Shown in pieces: positions 49,511-61,470 of a stretch of 64,000 nucleotides of DNA. The notes below the pieces were generated by a model that searched no databases, was not told where the DNA came from, and saw only the letters and a program-made list of their open reading frames with translations. Origin of the DNA: Sycon ciliatum. Lineage: Eukaryota > Porifera > Calcarea > Leucosolenida > Sycettidae. The position numbers and the translations under genes are program-made. The stretch lies in NCBI RefSeq assembly GCF_964019385.1, contig NC_088643.1, positions 11,219,298-11,283,297 of the forward strand, in the 5' to 3' direction. The stretch's first letter is position 1. The number at the start of each line of letters is the position of its first letter.

Positions 49511-51083
49511 ACATGGGGAAAACAAATGGCAGAATGTGTGAGGGAATGTCGCTTCTATAGTATGTGTGCAACGTATCCTGTTATACTGTCACCTCTTTTA
49601 CAGCTTGATCGGCTATTTAGATTGTGTGCAAACACTGCCTGTAGATTCCAGTCATGATGTCATTATGAGTCATGATTATTATAACAATGACTTCATTCTT
49701 AATTATATCACCAAAGCATGCAATCCATAAGACGCATTCTATGTCCAGAGCTTCAAGTATATGGTTGATTCTGCCTGTGTGTGTTGTTTGGTATGTGTGC
49801 GGGTGTGGTGGTGTGTGTTTGGGCGCGTGTGTGTGTGTGCGTGTATGTGCACTCTCGCCGTTGTACATTCTACAGGGCTAGCTGAGCTTCTGAGGATCTC
49901 TACTGGATAGTGTTTAGCAGTTGAGATTGGTGAAAGTGACAGCACTGGACAGGGATCACTGATTTCAAGCAGCTACTGCAGTAGAAGATACTCCAACAGC
50001 ACACTACCTGTCATTGATCACAACACTGTGACATCACTTGTATAGACATGATGTATACAGATTGTCTATGACACACACAGTGTTGTGTTAGTATGTAGAT
50101 ATAATGATCAACTGAACTACATGTACTGTCTAGTCCAGTCTACTGTGGTATCAGTTTTACTGAATGTGTTCATGTCTACTCTCACCTACTGTTTTTACAC
50201 TAGTCACTGTACAGAATAGTTACCGGTATGTCAGTTAAACCTGCAAAACTCTACTCTACAAATGTTTATACTGCAATGTATATTGCCATATTGTCGTCGG
50301 CCATACCCTGTACATATAAGTTCATGCTACTATCCTTGAGATACACATCATATTTTACTCCAGTATTGAAATCTAGCAGCACTGCTAGCATTGGTGTGAC
50401 AAATGTAGAAATGCCCGTTGCAGCCGCTGTGTGCTATCACGTGAAAGCATGAAGCATCACAAATGTAGCCATTGTTCGACCTGAGCAAGCACAGACCGCA
50501 GCTCCTTCCACATTGTTTCCCATTGTGGCCAGCTTTCCAGTAGCCCACAGGACATATCCTGCCTGAACATGGCAATGTGTCCAAAATCCAAATGTGTTTG
50601 TATGTACGTACGAGCACGCGCGCACGCACGTGTTTGTGTGTGTGTGTGTGTGTTTGTGCACGTGAATGTGTTTGTGGTGGGGGGGGGGGGGAGGTGCACA
50701 TGGATGTGCATGCACGTGCGTGTGTTTGTTATGTGTGTATATACATACTCAGCGGGACAACATGCCAAACTAAAGTGTGCCCATTCATCCCAAGCTCATG
50801 AACGGGATGCTACCTCTGCCAGTATTTGCATTATGTTACCATCAGTAATATGCAGCAGTGTTGTAATGATCAAATTCACCATGGTTAAGATCTACAATGT
50901 ACTGTCGTGAACATTGAAATCAGATGGGATGACCAGGACCGGCACCCTATACTGCTTTTAACGTGTACACACACTAAAGTTAACGTACACATCATAAAGA
51001 TGGACCAGCAGTGCTCGCGGCTGCAAGGTCAGCGCCACGTGGCCGCTTGACTTCTCAACGGATTTCAAAGCCCACGACAGTAC
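49511..51083. other. Intergenic stretch
   Basis: TG tracts (about 49789-49850 and 50620-50680) and a G-run near 50678; no convincing gene. Confidence 0.4.
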
Positions 51084-51507
51084 CTGTCCCTCCAGGAATC
51101 CGCGGGCAGAAAGTTGAAATCCTGCGCAGAATTCTGCGGCACAAATCACTACATTATGCGGCGGAAAGCGTGAATTCTGCGGCAATACTGCGGTATTTCT
51201 GCGGCGCTGCACCGGCGAAAAGACATGGCTATATGCTATGTTCAAGTATCAATAAAAAATTATTTAGTGGTCGAAAACACACGATAGGCTCAATACAGTA
51301 ACGAAGAAAACTCGCTCGACTTTGAATGCAACAAAATAGCGACAGGACACTGCACTGTGCATGTGCATGAATATGAAGCGCGTGCTCGCATTGCCCCCAA
51401 ACCGTGATTTTCACGATTCTGCGGTGAAAACTGTGAATTCCGCGGAATATTCAAAAAAACATGAATTCCGCGGATTTTACCGCGGCCGCGGATTCCTGGA
51501 GGGACAG
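51084..51507. mobile_element. Inverted-repeat element with CTGTCCCTCCAGGAATCCGC ends
   Basis: The first 20 bp are repeated inverted at the right end (GCGGATTCCTGGAGGGACAG). Subterminal GAATTC(T/C)GCGG motifs occur in both halves. 424 bp, non-coding. The flanks show no clean target duplication. Confidence 0.65.
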
Positions 51508-52127
51508 CAGTTCCTTCAAGTGTAGATAAATGGAGGTGGCAAACGTCACGGACCATGATTCTCTGGCGATACTGCACCCAGAGATCACTGGCTGTGCTCA
51601 TGGGCAGGCACAAGAGTATGTAACGTCTGCGGGGGCGGGGTCTGAGCCCTCTGGATTTATTATTATTAATATTGAAAATAGCGCTGAGTAATTACACGAA
51701 TGTATAAAAACCAGCATTTGCTTCCGGGAAGGATTCACAAGAATAAGATAACAACACCATGGCTCAATTCAACTGTACAGAGGAAAAGCTGCTTCTATTG
51801 TCAAGTTCAAGTGGCAATGTCAGAAAGACGGTAGACTAGCCGAGAGTTTCCAGTGCGTACAGATCCTGAACAAGCCACACACGCTCTGGATTTGGATGAG
51901 CAGATAATTTTAGATTTGCCACGAGCGCAATGGCACAGTGTTCAAAACGGGCGCGGGGGGGGGGGGGGGGGGGGTGCCAACAGCAAGTTGCAGTGTCGGC
52001 ATGCTGGTGTCGTACAGGCACGCCTAGACTGCATGTGATTTCAGGCTTCATACGGCAACACTTTGTATGAAGTAAGCGTAGTAGTTCAAGTATAAAGTAC
52101 CTTGAATAGTGACACAATTAATAATAG
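51508..52127. other. Intergenic stretch
   Basis: Includes a run of about 18 G near 51955-51974. No gene seen. Confidence 0.4.
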
Positions 52128-52350
52128 CCGGTAAGTAGTTGTGATGTCATAGCAGTACAGCAGGTAAGTAGTAGTGATGTCATAGCAGTACAGCCGGTAA
52201 GTAGTAGTGATGTCATAGCAGTACAGCCGGTAAGTAGTTGTGATGTCATAGCAGTACAGCAGGTAAGTAGTAGTGATGTCATAGCAGTACAGCCGGTAAG
52301 TAGTAGTGATGTCATAGCAATACAGCCGGTAAGTAGTAGTGATGTCATAG
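52128..52350. repeat. 33 bp tandem repeat, about 7 units
   Basis: Unit with GTAAGTAGTAGTGATGTCAT and AGCAGTACAGCCG. Each unit contains a splice-donor-like GTAAGT and a TGATGTCA motif. Non-coding as far as can be seen. Confidence 0.85.
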
Positions 52351-52848
52351 CCAGTATTTTGCTTGTAACTTATAACTAGTGAAAATACAGTTCCTCTCCC
52401 TGCGTCTAGGGTGGTGGAACAGGCGGAACTTGAAATGGAAAAGAATCTCTGAACGGGCCTAGCTGAGAAAGAAAAAGAACTTCTTGGTGATGGCTTGGAA
52501 AAATGAACATTGGCTCATTGCTCGAAATCACGCGACACCTGTACATTTTCGATCTGCGGGATGAAGATGACGACGTCCATGCATCAGGTATCAGGGGGTA
52601 GTAAGATACTGGTATATTACTACTCCACGCCTCAAATCGTGCTGTCAAGCGTATGCGGGGGAGTGTAGCATGCCATCCCTTACACTTTCCAGCTCAGGGT
52701 TACCCTCGCTACCAATGGACGAAATTTCAGGGTCACAGCTTGCGCAACGGCTTTGTCCTGTGCGAATGGCCACTCGACATACTCAGCACAAATTTTCTAT
52801 TGCATGCATGCACAAAATGTTCAACTTTCGTATTTTTGGCGACTTTAC

Positions 52849-52969
52849 CACCGTCGTGGAGGCTGGTTGGTGAGGAGCAGGTAGCCATCCCTTGTGGAAT
52901 CAAACACATGGTTCCACAGTGTGGCTGATTCCGCAAGAGCCAGGTCCATACGAGGAACATTCGCTTTGT
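52849..52969 (-). CDS. Possible exon of an unrecognised gene
   Basis: On the minus strand, between a weak AG acceptor and a GTAAAG donor, one frame is open and protein-like: ANVPRMDLALAESATLWN and FDSTRDGYLLLTNQPP. Neighbouring exons were not found. It could be part of the same minus-strand locus as the hydroxylase exon at 61.7 kb, but nothing shows this. Confidence 0.25.
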
Positions 52970-53519
52970 CTTTTGCCATCGAAGTAAGTCACTTATCTTG
53001 TTCTCAGTGTTTTTTACGTTCAACGTTTCTGAGATTTTTGAATTATTCACTTTTCATTCTTTCATACTTTATTTCTTCATGTTCACTGCCTCACTTGCCT
53101 TCTGATCTGGAGAATGTGACGGAGGTGACTGCTGGTTACTGCCTGGTATAACGATTGTCGTGCTGTTGCTGTATTTCCGTCCTGCTCGCGACGTTGTAGA
53201 TCACAAACAATTTGAAATCACATGAATTGTACTTACCGTCGTGCGTGCGGTATTAGGAAACACTGTGCAGATTAGATCGTCGCCATGTATCTATATGTGT
53301 GTCTGGTCATCCTGTGCCACGCAAGAACTCCAACCAGATGCATTCGTCCTCGGCCCTGTTGATCGATTGTCCACTCGTCTTTCCTTGAAGAACGATCGAT
53401 CAAAAAAATCGAGCTCGAGGACTTTTTGCAAAAAACGGCTGAAAAAGGAAGAAAAAAGGGTGCTCAGAATGAGATTCGAGTACACAACCATGGTCCCAGC
53501 AGTTTATGTGGATGTCGCT

Positions 53520-53990
53520 CATAGATGCGCGATTTCGCGCAATGTATGAGAGCCGTCACTGATAAGACTGGAAGATAGAACATAGATTGGGCATAGCTAG
53601 GGCACTAATGAATGTGGCACAAAAAAAAACATTGGCTATGAGAGTCGACACTGATAAGTCTGGTGGATTGAACAGTGTGATGTCGATAACCACCCATTAT
53701 AGAACACAGATTGGGCTGAGCTAGGCCACTAGTGAATTTGCCACAAAAAAACCCATAGCTATGTGAATAAAAATAATAATATCAGCGGCATACTTGAAGT
53801 AGTGAGGGTAGGTAAGTGTAATTTGTCATGTGACCAGTATTGATGGTGGATATGCTAAAATACATATACATGTAGAGTAGTGATGATACTAGCATTGAAA
53901 CTGGAGAATGGGACGGTCAAGGGTGGACTGGGAGGAGACTAGCATTGAAACTGGAGAATGGGACGGTCAAGGGTGGACTGTGAGGAGACT
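53520..53990. repeat. Two local duplications
   Basis: A module of about 110 bp (around GATTGGGC and CCACAAAAAAA) occurs twice at 53548-53760, and a 50 bp unit containing AGCATTGAAACTGGAGAATG is repeated in tandem at 53890-53990. Confidence 0.6.
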
Positions 53991-54275
53991 AGAAACAGCA
54001 GTGAGGATGCACACATGCACATGCACTGCAGACTTAACTTCTTTACTGCCATTTCTTCGGTTCGTCTGGAATCAGAGCGTTGCCTGGGGTGGTGCCAAAT
54101 GGAATGGCGCTCGTACGACTTTTATTTACGGAAGTCACTGTCCGTGCCATGCAGCAAATCAAAGATTCCCAGCATGCCAAAGTTGTGGTTGAACCTGCAT
54201 AGCAGCAGCCAACATAAACAAAAATAATGTCAGTTTTTATAATTATACAAGGTACACAAACTCATCGGCAGGCAC

Positions 54276-54650
54276 ATGGGGCTAGCATGGAGTCAGCAGT
54301 ACATGGGGCTAGCATGGAGTCAGCAGTACATGGGGCTAGCATGGAGTCAGCAGTACATGGGGCTAGCATGGAGTCAGCAGTACATGGGGCTAGCATGGAG
54401 TCAGCAGTACATGGGGCTAGCATGGAGTCAGCAGTACATGGGGCTAGCATGGAGTCAGCAGTACATGGGGCTAGCATGGAGTCAGCAGTACATGGGGCTA
54501 GCATGGAGTCAGCAGTACATGGGGCTAGCATGGAGTCAGCAGTACATGGGACTAGCATGGAGTCAGCAGTACATGGGGCTAGCATGGAGTCAGCAGTACA
54601 TGGGGCTAGCATGGAGTCAGCAGTACATGGGGCTAGCATGGAGTTAGCAG
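54276..54650. repeat. 27 bp tandem repeat, about 14 units
   Basis: Almost perfect copies of CATGGGGCTAGCATGGAGTC plus AGCAGTA. The unit is a multiple of three with no stops on several frames, so long frames (HGASMESAV) appear by default. No flanking coding sequence supports a protein. Confidence 0.9.
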
Positions 54651-55137
54651 TGAGATGGTGCTGGTGAGGTCTGGCATGCTCAACTGACCAGAGGTCTCGG
54701 CATCATCGAATGGCAGACTCACCAAACTGAGGGCATTGTAGAGCATTGGATCAGAATCAGACAATACATACAGGAACATTCATGGTCAGAAAAGACAACA
54801 ACCATGACACTGGTATGCAAGTAAACTGCTGGAAACAGGGAGTATTTCTTTTCTGTTGTTGGGGGCAGGGACTGCGGGAGTAATACAGTCGTCACCAAAA
54901 AAATCCAGCCAATGCCATGGATACATGTACAGAGGCATGGTGCCTGTCACAATCGCATTCATGCATTTACAGTCAATAGAGAGTCTACCAGCATAGCACT
55001 GAACTAAAACAGTCCGCGGCTCTGCACTCTGCCTGCTCCAGTCGAGTTGAGCACAGCACATACTGTGAACTGCAGAGTGCAGTCCCCGCGGCAGAGCATG
55101 TGCCATGCACTAGGCTAGTACACTAGCACTGGCACTA

Positions 55138-55771
55138 GCAGTGGCAGTCCACGCTACCCATGCACAGTACAGCTACCCGTAGCAGTGGCAGTGCATGCTA
55201 CCCATGCACAGTACAGCTACCCGTAGCAGTGGCAGTGCATGCTGCCCATGCACAGTACAGCTACCGGTAGCAGTGGCAGTGCATGCTACCCATGCACAGT
55301 ACAGCTACCTGTAGCAGTGGCAGTGCATGCTGCCCATGCACAGTACAGCTACTGGTAGCAGTGGCAGTGCATGCTGCCCATGCACAGTACAGCTACCGGT
55401 AGCAGTGGCAGTGCATACTACCCGTGCACAGTACAGCTACTGGTAGCAGTGGCAGTGCATGCTACCCATGCACAGTACAGCTACTGGTAGCAGTGGCAGT
55501 GCATGCTACCCATGCACAGTACAGCTACCGGTAGCAGTGGCAGTGCATGCTACCCATGCACAGTACAGCTACTGGTAGCAGTGGCAGTGCATGCTACCCA
55601 TGCACAGTACAGCTACTGGTAGCAGTGGCAGTGTATGCAACCCATGCACAGTACAGCTACCGGTAGCAGTGGCAGTGCATGCTACCCATGCACAGTATAG
55701 CTACTGGTAGCAGTGGCAGTGCATGCTACCCATGCACAGTACAGCTACTGGTAGCAGTGGCGGTGCATGCT
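55138..55771. repeat. 44 bp satellite, left block
   Basis: About 14 units with GTAGCAGTGGCAGTGCATGC and CCATGCACAGTACAGCTAC. It continues at 60948 after the retroelement. Confidence 0.9.
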
Positions 55772-56336
55772 TGTAACCGAATGGCGCCTAGTAGCATGCA
55801 CTATGATCCGACACACCGCCAAAGACAACAACCGACCGTTCCTTCTTCGTTCTAAGATTCTGTTGAGTAAGAAAAGTGTACGGTGTTATATGTGACCAAA
55901 AAGATACAGTGAAAGAAAAGCCTAGCAAAGCATTGCAAGGCACGTTGGTTCGGCTGCGTTGGTTCAGCTGCACGCTAGTGCAAACATGCAGATCGACAAT
56001 GTTGGGCGGAAACCAAACACCACAACATTGCCAGAAACTAACTTGTTCACACCTACATACAATCATGAGTCCATACCGTGTCTGGTCTGGTTTGTTATGT
56101 TAGCAACCTAGAATGCATTGAACACATGGATTCGATCACACATTCCCCCCTGGTAACACAACAAAACAGGGAACTTGCACTAAAACGTAGAACTAAGGTT
56201 CTCCAAAGAAAAGAACAACACTCCACCAACAGCTAAACAAGAGAATAGCAAAATGCGTAATGGGTCTTGCATTTGCTAGCTTGCTCCCAACTAAGCACGC
56301 GCCAAGCTAGACTGATAACACGGCACACGTGCAGTT

Positions 56337-59300
56337 TCAGGAGCCATAGCGCTGCGGTGGCCTAATGGCAGATCTGTCTCGCAGGGACATGCGAATGCCG
56401 CCATCCCCAATGTTGGGCTCAGGGCCTGGCAGCACTGATGCTGGCTGGTACAGATAACCACCATCTGTTGCCGCTGCACTGTCGTCCATCGGCGCTGTTG
56501 GTTGGGCCAAGTCACGGGCGACATCCCTCTTGATGATCTCCACGTTGACAATCTTCTCCGCTGAGTGTGGATCAGCAGCCCGGGTGATGACAACTGTCGA
56601 CGGCGACACAACGCGAACGATGCGCCACCCAGGCTCGTACGGTGCCAGGCATTTGCGGCTCCGGGAAGGCCGACGTAACAGCACCGCATCCCCTACGCTG
56701 TACTCTGCTCCTTCGATCACGCTCTCTGTGTCGTTCCGGGAGAGCTCTTCGTTTACGAGGTCTCGCACACGTGCCGTCTTCTCTGCCAAGCTTTCAACCC
56801 AGCTTGACAAACTGAGGTCTTCTTCCTCGCGCTCGACCAGGAGGTTGCGTGGTTCCCATCCCATCATTGCGGCGCATGGCGAAATCCCAGTAGCACTGTG
56901 CGGCCGCACCCTGTAGTAGTAGAGCAGCATGCTCAGCTCTGTCTGCCAATCGCTGCTGTACTCGACCACTTTGCGGATAAGACCCAGCAGCGTGCGATTG
57001 AAGCGCTCGGCTCCCCCTTGGCTCTGAGGGTGGCGCACAGCTCCATGCCTCACATGTACGCCGAATATCGATAGCAGAGACGACACCACACAGTTAACAA
57101 ACTCCGTGCCGTTGTCACATCGAATTACGCTTGGTGGGCCAAACCGGGTGCAAATACCAACAAGCGCCTCCGCGACACTGACACCATCATGGCGGGCTAG
57201 GGGTACGACTTCCACCCACCGTGTGAACATGTCCACACACACGAGGACACAATGGTAGGAACTACTGCGGCTGGGTCCCAGCTCTAACGTATCAATCTGG
57301 ATGACTTCCCACGGCCTGGTTGGTAGGTCGCTTCTCGCGGCCGGAGGGTTGAGCTCTCCTCGCGACGGGTTCGCTGCACGGCACGTCCCGCAGTCTCGGA
57401 CGACTTCCTGGCAGCGTTGCGCCATCTGTGGGAAATGACAGCACTTCCGAAGACTGCCCCACATGGTCTCCCAGTTACCATGTCCGGTGTTGCGGTGAGC
57501 AGCACCGACGGCTTCACTCTGCAGTGCAGTAGGCAGGACCGGTACAATCACATCACCATCGACGGGGTCCACACGACTGAGGTACAGGACGCCATCAATA
57601 ACACGCAGCTGACCCTTTGATTTCTTGTACAGGTGGCTCGTCACTTGCTTTCCATCCTGTAGCTGTGTCACTGTCAGCTGCACGTCCGCATCTACCGCTT
57701 GGCACCCGCGGATAGACCGCATCGACGTTGGCCCCTTCATAGAGCTTGCTGGTAGCGCTGCTGCGATTTCACCTGCTTCCTCCCGACAGGGAGGCCATGA
57801 GGTCGGCACGCGGGTGAGCCGATCTGCAACGTTCGACTCCGAGGGGACCCACTCCACGGACACCGTCATGCCAGCAGCAGCCACAGTGTCCTGAAACACC
57901 TGCAGGCGGAGACGGACGAGAGACTCGTGGAGACCCCCGACCTTCACGCGATGAGTATTCTGCGAGACCGAGCGCAACCAACCAGCAACCGTCTTCGAGT
58001 CGGTCACGATGGTCAGGTTCTTGACGTCCCACCGGATGGCCAGATCCAGCGCCTTCAGAGACGACTCGAGCTCCGCCACATTGATATGACGCTTGTCTGC
58101 TTTGTCTCGCAACCATGAACCATCCTCGACAACCTTGCCATCCTGCGTGAGCACCGTGGCAATTGCCAGGTTGGACGCGTCACAATACGCTCGCCACGTA
58201 CCCATCGTTGGGTCAGCGTACCACACTCCGCTAACGGGATCATCATTGCACAGGCGGTGAACAATGTCGCGGCAACACTTCAAGACAGCATCCGGTACAG
58301 CCTGATCCCATGCCACCTCTGACGTGCAGGCAAGGCGCTTGACATACGAACACGATGGGCGCAGCCAGGCACACACAGGGTAGTGCCCAATCACTCTGCC
58401 ACACCAACTAAACAGTTCACGCTTTGTTGGTTTGTCGGGTAGCTGTAGAGACACACCTTCGCGACGCGTCCACGACACACTCCCCTCGTCATCAGCCTGA
58501 AGTTGCAGACCTAGCACACGCGCACTCACGGCTGGCTCAGCCGGTTTGGTTGGCAGGCCATACTCCAGGAGCCGCGACTTGGTGCGGTCGACGAGCTGCT
58601 CTGGGACGTAGAGATCATCCACGTAGTTGTCTACGCCAGCGAGATCACGCGTGGCCCACTTCACGATCAAGTCCATTGCCTTTGGAGCCACGGACAGCCC
58701 GAAGCCCATCCGCTCCAGGACGTACACTTCGCCACGCCACACCACGCACTGATAACGCCACAAATCGGGATGAATGCGTACCTGTAGGTACGCTTTGCTG
58801 ATATCCAGCAGCTGATACGCTTGCGGAACGCCCGCTTGACGCCACCTCCGTAGCGTCTCGCCACATGCCGGAGCGTCGGTGCCAGGGTGCGACGTCAGCT
58901 TCTGGTTGAGGAGCCGGTAGTCGAGGCAGGGCCGAACTGGCGTTGATGCCTTATGCTCCTGCGTAGCAGCGAGCAGAGGCAGCACACATCTCGGCTCACC
59001 ATGCTTCTCGACGTCATGCTTCACTAGCCAGCCGTTGCCGAGCCATTTTTCAACCTCATCTCCAAATAGCTGTTCCTGCTCCTTGGAGAGCTTGGATCGT
59101 GGGTACTCTCCAAGGCCTGACCCGATGCACGTAGTCGGCTCCGTCTTGTCCGCCCATTGCCACTGCACCTCCCACGCCTTGTCAGCCGTACTCCACCGGA
59201 GGATCATATCTGATGCCCGCAGCACAACATCGCCATTGCTGAGCTTCTCCACGTCCGCGTGGTGAAAGTCTTCAGCGACGGCTCGTGCTTCCGACTCGGG

Positions 59301-60626
59301 GCGTGATGGATGCTCATCTGGGGTGCTCGACGCCAGCACCAATGGGCATGCAGCATTGACGGTCCCGAATACAACCCCCACCAGTTCTCCTGCGTCATAC
59401 TGCATATGCACACCACCCAGAGTCGCGATGCTGTTAACTCCAATCAGCACATCAGCCTCCACGACAGACAGGTCGTCCACCACCAGCATGTCAGTCTCGG
59501 TCTCACGTAGGCGAACCACAGCACTATCCAGCCGTGAGATTGTACACTCCACGACGCCACGGACATCCACGGGACTGCCATCGATCGCATTAATTGTCGA
59601 TGACGTAGGCCTGATATCCAAAGCTAGGTCGGTTGCCAGGGCGCTAGCTACAAGGGAGCGGGATGCACAGGTGTCCACAGCAGCTACTACACGCTTGCTT
59701 GGACCGCCGGACCGTTTGATGTCCACAAAGATCCGTGGCAGACTGTCACTTCCACTGCTCAGGCATAACACCTTGGAGTCACCATGATCACCAGAGTGCA
59801 CAGGAGCAGCGGCTGCACTCCCACCCTGCTGCTTCTTCTGCTTGAAGGCCTTGAACTCCGAACAATCTCTCATCATATGCCCAGCCTCGTCGCAGAATAA
59901 ACACGTCAGCTGACTGTGTTTGGCTTGCTTGTGGCTACCGGTACCACTACTAGTGCTCGCAGGGCAGTTCCGCTTGAAGTGGCCAACTTGACCACACTTG
60001 TAACACAGGACACGTCTTGCGGAGTCGCGACCTACACCTGCTGCAGCGGTCATCCTGGAAGAGCCTGATGGAGCCCGATCGTCTAGAGCACCGTAGCTCA
60101 CTGCTGCCACACCGGGCTTCATCGATCGTTCCACGCTTCTAAGCCGCCTGACGTACTCCACGCAATCGTCGATGGTGTCCGTTTTTCCACTCATACGGAG
60201 CTCCTTCGCAAACTGAGAGGGGAGCCCTGAGAGAAACTGCCCGATCACTATTTTATTCTTCCCATCAGCATCAACCTGCTCACCAGACAAGGTGAGAAGC
60301 CTCTTCAAGTCCGCTGCGAAGTTGTCCACCGACTCGTCTCCTCGCAAGATCCTGGACGTAAACATCGAGTATGCTTGATCCGGTGCCATCCCAAAAGCGG
60401 CGGTCAGCTTCGCTTTCACATCGGCCGGCTTCTTCTTATCCGCTGCCGCCATCTCGTTCCACACGGTGAACGCCTCACCCTCGAGATAGAGCGGTAGATT
60501 CGCCATCTTCTTTTCGTCCGAGTCCCACTTCTGCAAGTCCGCGACAACTGAGAACTTCGCCCAGAATTCGCTCAGGTCGTCCCGACCCCCGCGGAACGGT
60601 CTCAAGAAGCATTCGACTTTGGCCAT
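56337..60626 (-). CDS. Gag-Pol polyprotein of the LTR retroelement
   Basis: 1,429 residues, uninterrupted. Order: gag-like N-terminus, two CCHC zinc knuckles (CYKCGQVGHFKRNC 208-221, CLFCDEAGHMMRDC 242-255), aspartic protease-like region with VDTCAS at about 317 and VLIGVNSI, reverse transcriptase with LLDISKAYLQV and NYVDD (Tyr 668), RNase H (YCDASN, VAELES, VTDSKT), and integrase with an HHCC finger and DDE residues (QIDTLE, RCDNGTEF, GGAERFNRT). The protease-RT-RNase H-integrase order fits the Ty3/gypsy group; the clade is not assigned. Gag and pol are fused in one frame without a frameshift. The protease active site has Cys where DTG is usual. The intact frame suggests a young insertion. 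Confidence 0.9.
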   Translation of the reverse strand: MAKVECFLRPFRGGRDDLSEFWAKFSVVADLQKWDSDEKKMANLPLYLEGEAFTVWNEMAAADKKKPADVKAKLTAAFGMAPDQAYSMFTSRILRGDESVDNFAADLKRLLTLSGEQVDADGKNKIVIGQFLSGLPSQFAKELRMSGKTDTIDDCVEYVRRLRSVERSMKPGVAAVSYGALDDRAPSGSSRMTAAAGVGRDSARRVLCYKCGQVGHFKRNCPASTSSGTGSHKQAKHSQLTCLFCDEAGHMMRDCSEFKAFKQKKQQGGSAAAAPVHSGDHGDSKVLCLSSGSDSLPRIFVDIKRSGGPSKRVVAAVDTCASRSLVASALATDLALDIRPTSSTINAIDGSPVDVRGVVECTISRLDSAVVRLRETETDMLVVDDLSVVEADVLIGVNSIATLGGVHMQYDAGELVGVVFGTVNAACPLVLASSTPDEHPSRPESEARAVAEDFHHADVEKLSNGDVVLRASDMILRWSTADKAWEVQWQWADKTEPTTCIGSGLGEYPRSKLSKEQEQLFGDEVEKWLGNGWLVKHDVEKHGEPRCVLPLLAATQEHKASTPVRPCLDYRLLNQKLTSHPGTDAPACGETLRRWRQAGVPQAYQLLDISKAYLQVRIHPDLWRYQCVVWRGEVYVLERMGFGLSVAPKAMDLIVKWATRDLAGVDNYVDDLYVPEQLVDRTKSRLLEYGLPTKPAEPAVSARVLGLQLQADDEGSVSWTRREGVSLQLPDKPTKRELFSWCGRVIGHYPVCAWLRPSCSYVKRLACTSEVAWDQAVPDAVLKCCRDIVHRLCNDDPVSGVWYADPTMGTWRAYCDASNLAIATVLTQDGKVVEDGSWLRDKADKRHINVAELESSLKALDLAIRWDVKNLTIVTDSKTVAGWLRSVSQNTHRVKVGGLHESLVRLRLQVFQDTVAAAGMTVSVEWVPSESNVADRLTRVPTSWPPCREEAGEIAAALPASSMKGPTSMRSIRGCQAVDADVQLTVTQLQDGKQVTSHLYKKSKGQLRVIDGVLYLSRVDPVDGDVIVPVLPTALQSEAVGAAHRNTGHGNWETMWGSLRKCCHFPQMAQRCQEVVRDCGTCRAANPSRGELNPPAARSDLPTRPWEVIQIDTLELGPSRSSSYHCVLVCVDMFTRWVEVVPLARHDGVSVAEALVGICTRFGPPSVIRCDNGTEFVNCVVSSLLSIFGVHVRHGAVRHPQSQGGAERFNRTLLGLIRKVVEYSSDWQTELSMLLYYYRVRPHSATGISPCAAMMGWEPRNLLVEREEEDLSLSSWVESLAEKTARVRDLVNEELSRNDTESVIEGAEYSVGDAVLLRRPSRSRKCLAPYEPGWRIVRVVSPSTVVITRAADPHSAEKIVNVEIIKRDVARDLAQPTAPMDDSAAATDGGYLYQPASVLPGPEPNIGDGGIRMSLRDRSAIRPPQRYGS

Positions 60627-60682
60627 CTCGCACTGCTACCCAATTCGCCCGACTAATCCGAGTTACAACACAAACTCCTGAG

Positions 60683-60700
60683 TCCCGGGTTTCGGCACCA
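60683..60700 (-). other. Primer-binding site
   Basis: On the minus strand TGGTGCCGAAACCCGGGA begins three bases after the 5' LTR; it starts with TGG, complementary to a tRNA 3' end (CCA). The tRNA was not determined. Confidence 0.65.
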
Positions 60701-60703
60701 CGT

Positions 60704-60947
60704 TGTTACGGAATCACAGCCATTCCGTTCCCCGGGACGCAGGACACAAAGGACAAGACTGGTTTGTTACATTATGTATATTGACATTACGGAAAAGTAG
60801 ACTACTCTGACAGAGACGAACAAGAAGACTGACAAAAGGACTCTCGACTACAACATCGCGCATGCTCATATCACACATGCACGCGACTAGACGAGACAGT
60901 TTGGGGAATGCCATCACACGGGAAAACAACACATCATTTCACAACAT
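60704..60947 (-). repeat. 5' LTR of the retroelement
   Basis: 244 bp from TGTTACGG to TTTCACAACA on the plus strand (TG...CA), ending at the target duplication and next to the primer-binding site. Its upstream border rests on these signals because a matching 3' LTR is not evident. Confidence 0.55.
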
Positions 60948-61470
60948 GCTGCCCATGCACAGTACAGCTACTGGTAGCAGTGGCAGTGCATGCTACCCAT
61001 GCACAGTACAGCTACCGGTAGCAGTGGCAGTGCATGCTACCCATGCACAGTACAGCTACCGGTAGCAGTGGCAGTGCATGCTGCCCATGCACAGTACAGC
61101 TACTGGTAGCAGTGGCAGTGCATGCTACCCATGCACAGTACAGCTACTGGTAGCAGTGGCAGTGCATGCTGCCCATGCACAGTACAGCTACTGGTAGCAG
61201 TGGCAGTGCATGCTACCCATGCACAGTACAGCTACTGGTAGCAGTGGCAGTGCATGCTACCCATGCACAGTACAGCTACCGGTAGCAGTGGCAGTGCATG
61301 CTGCCCATGTACAGTACAGCTACCGGTAGTAGTGGCAATGCATGCTACCCATGCACAGTACAGCTACCGGTAGCAGTGGCAGTGCATGCTGCCCATGTAC
61401 AGTACAGCTACCGGTATTAGTGGCAGTGCATGCTACCCATGGACCGTACAGCCACGGGTAGCTGTACTGT
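60948..61470. repeat. 44 bp satellite, right block
   Basis: About 12 further units of the 55138-55771 satellite. The last units are more diverged (GTATTAGTGG, GTACAGTACAG variants). Confidence 0.9.

Larger units (their letters stand above)
55772..60947 (-). mobile_element. LTR-type retroelement inserted in the 44 bp satellite
   Basis: Borders are defined by satellite sequence on both sides and by the duplication TGCT (55768-55771 and 60948-60951). Element ends are TG...CA. Length 5,176 bp, transcribed on the minus strand. The 5' LTR is at 60704-60947, followed by a primer-binding site and a single gag-pol frame. The 3' side (55772-56336) begins with a similar TGT(A/T)AC(C/G)GAAT terminus, but most of it does not resemble the 5' LTR. 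Confidence 0.75.

Noticed and set aside
54227-54667. HGASMESAV repeat proteins on both strands
   Set aside because: The 27 bp unit is a multiple of three, so open frames are expected by chance; nothing recognisable flanks them.
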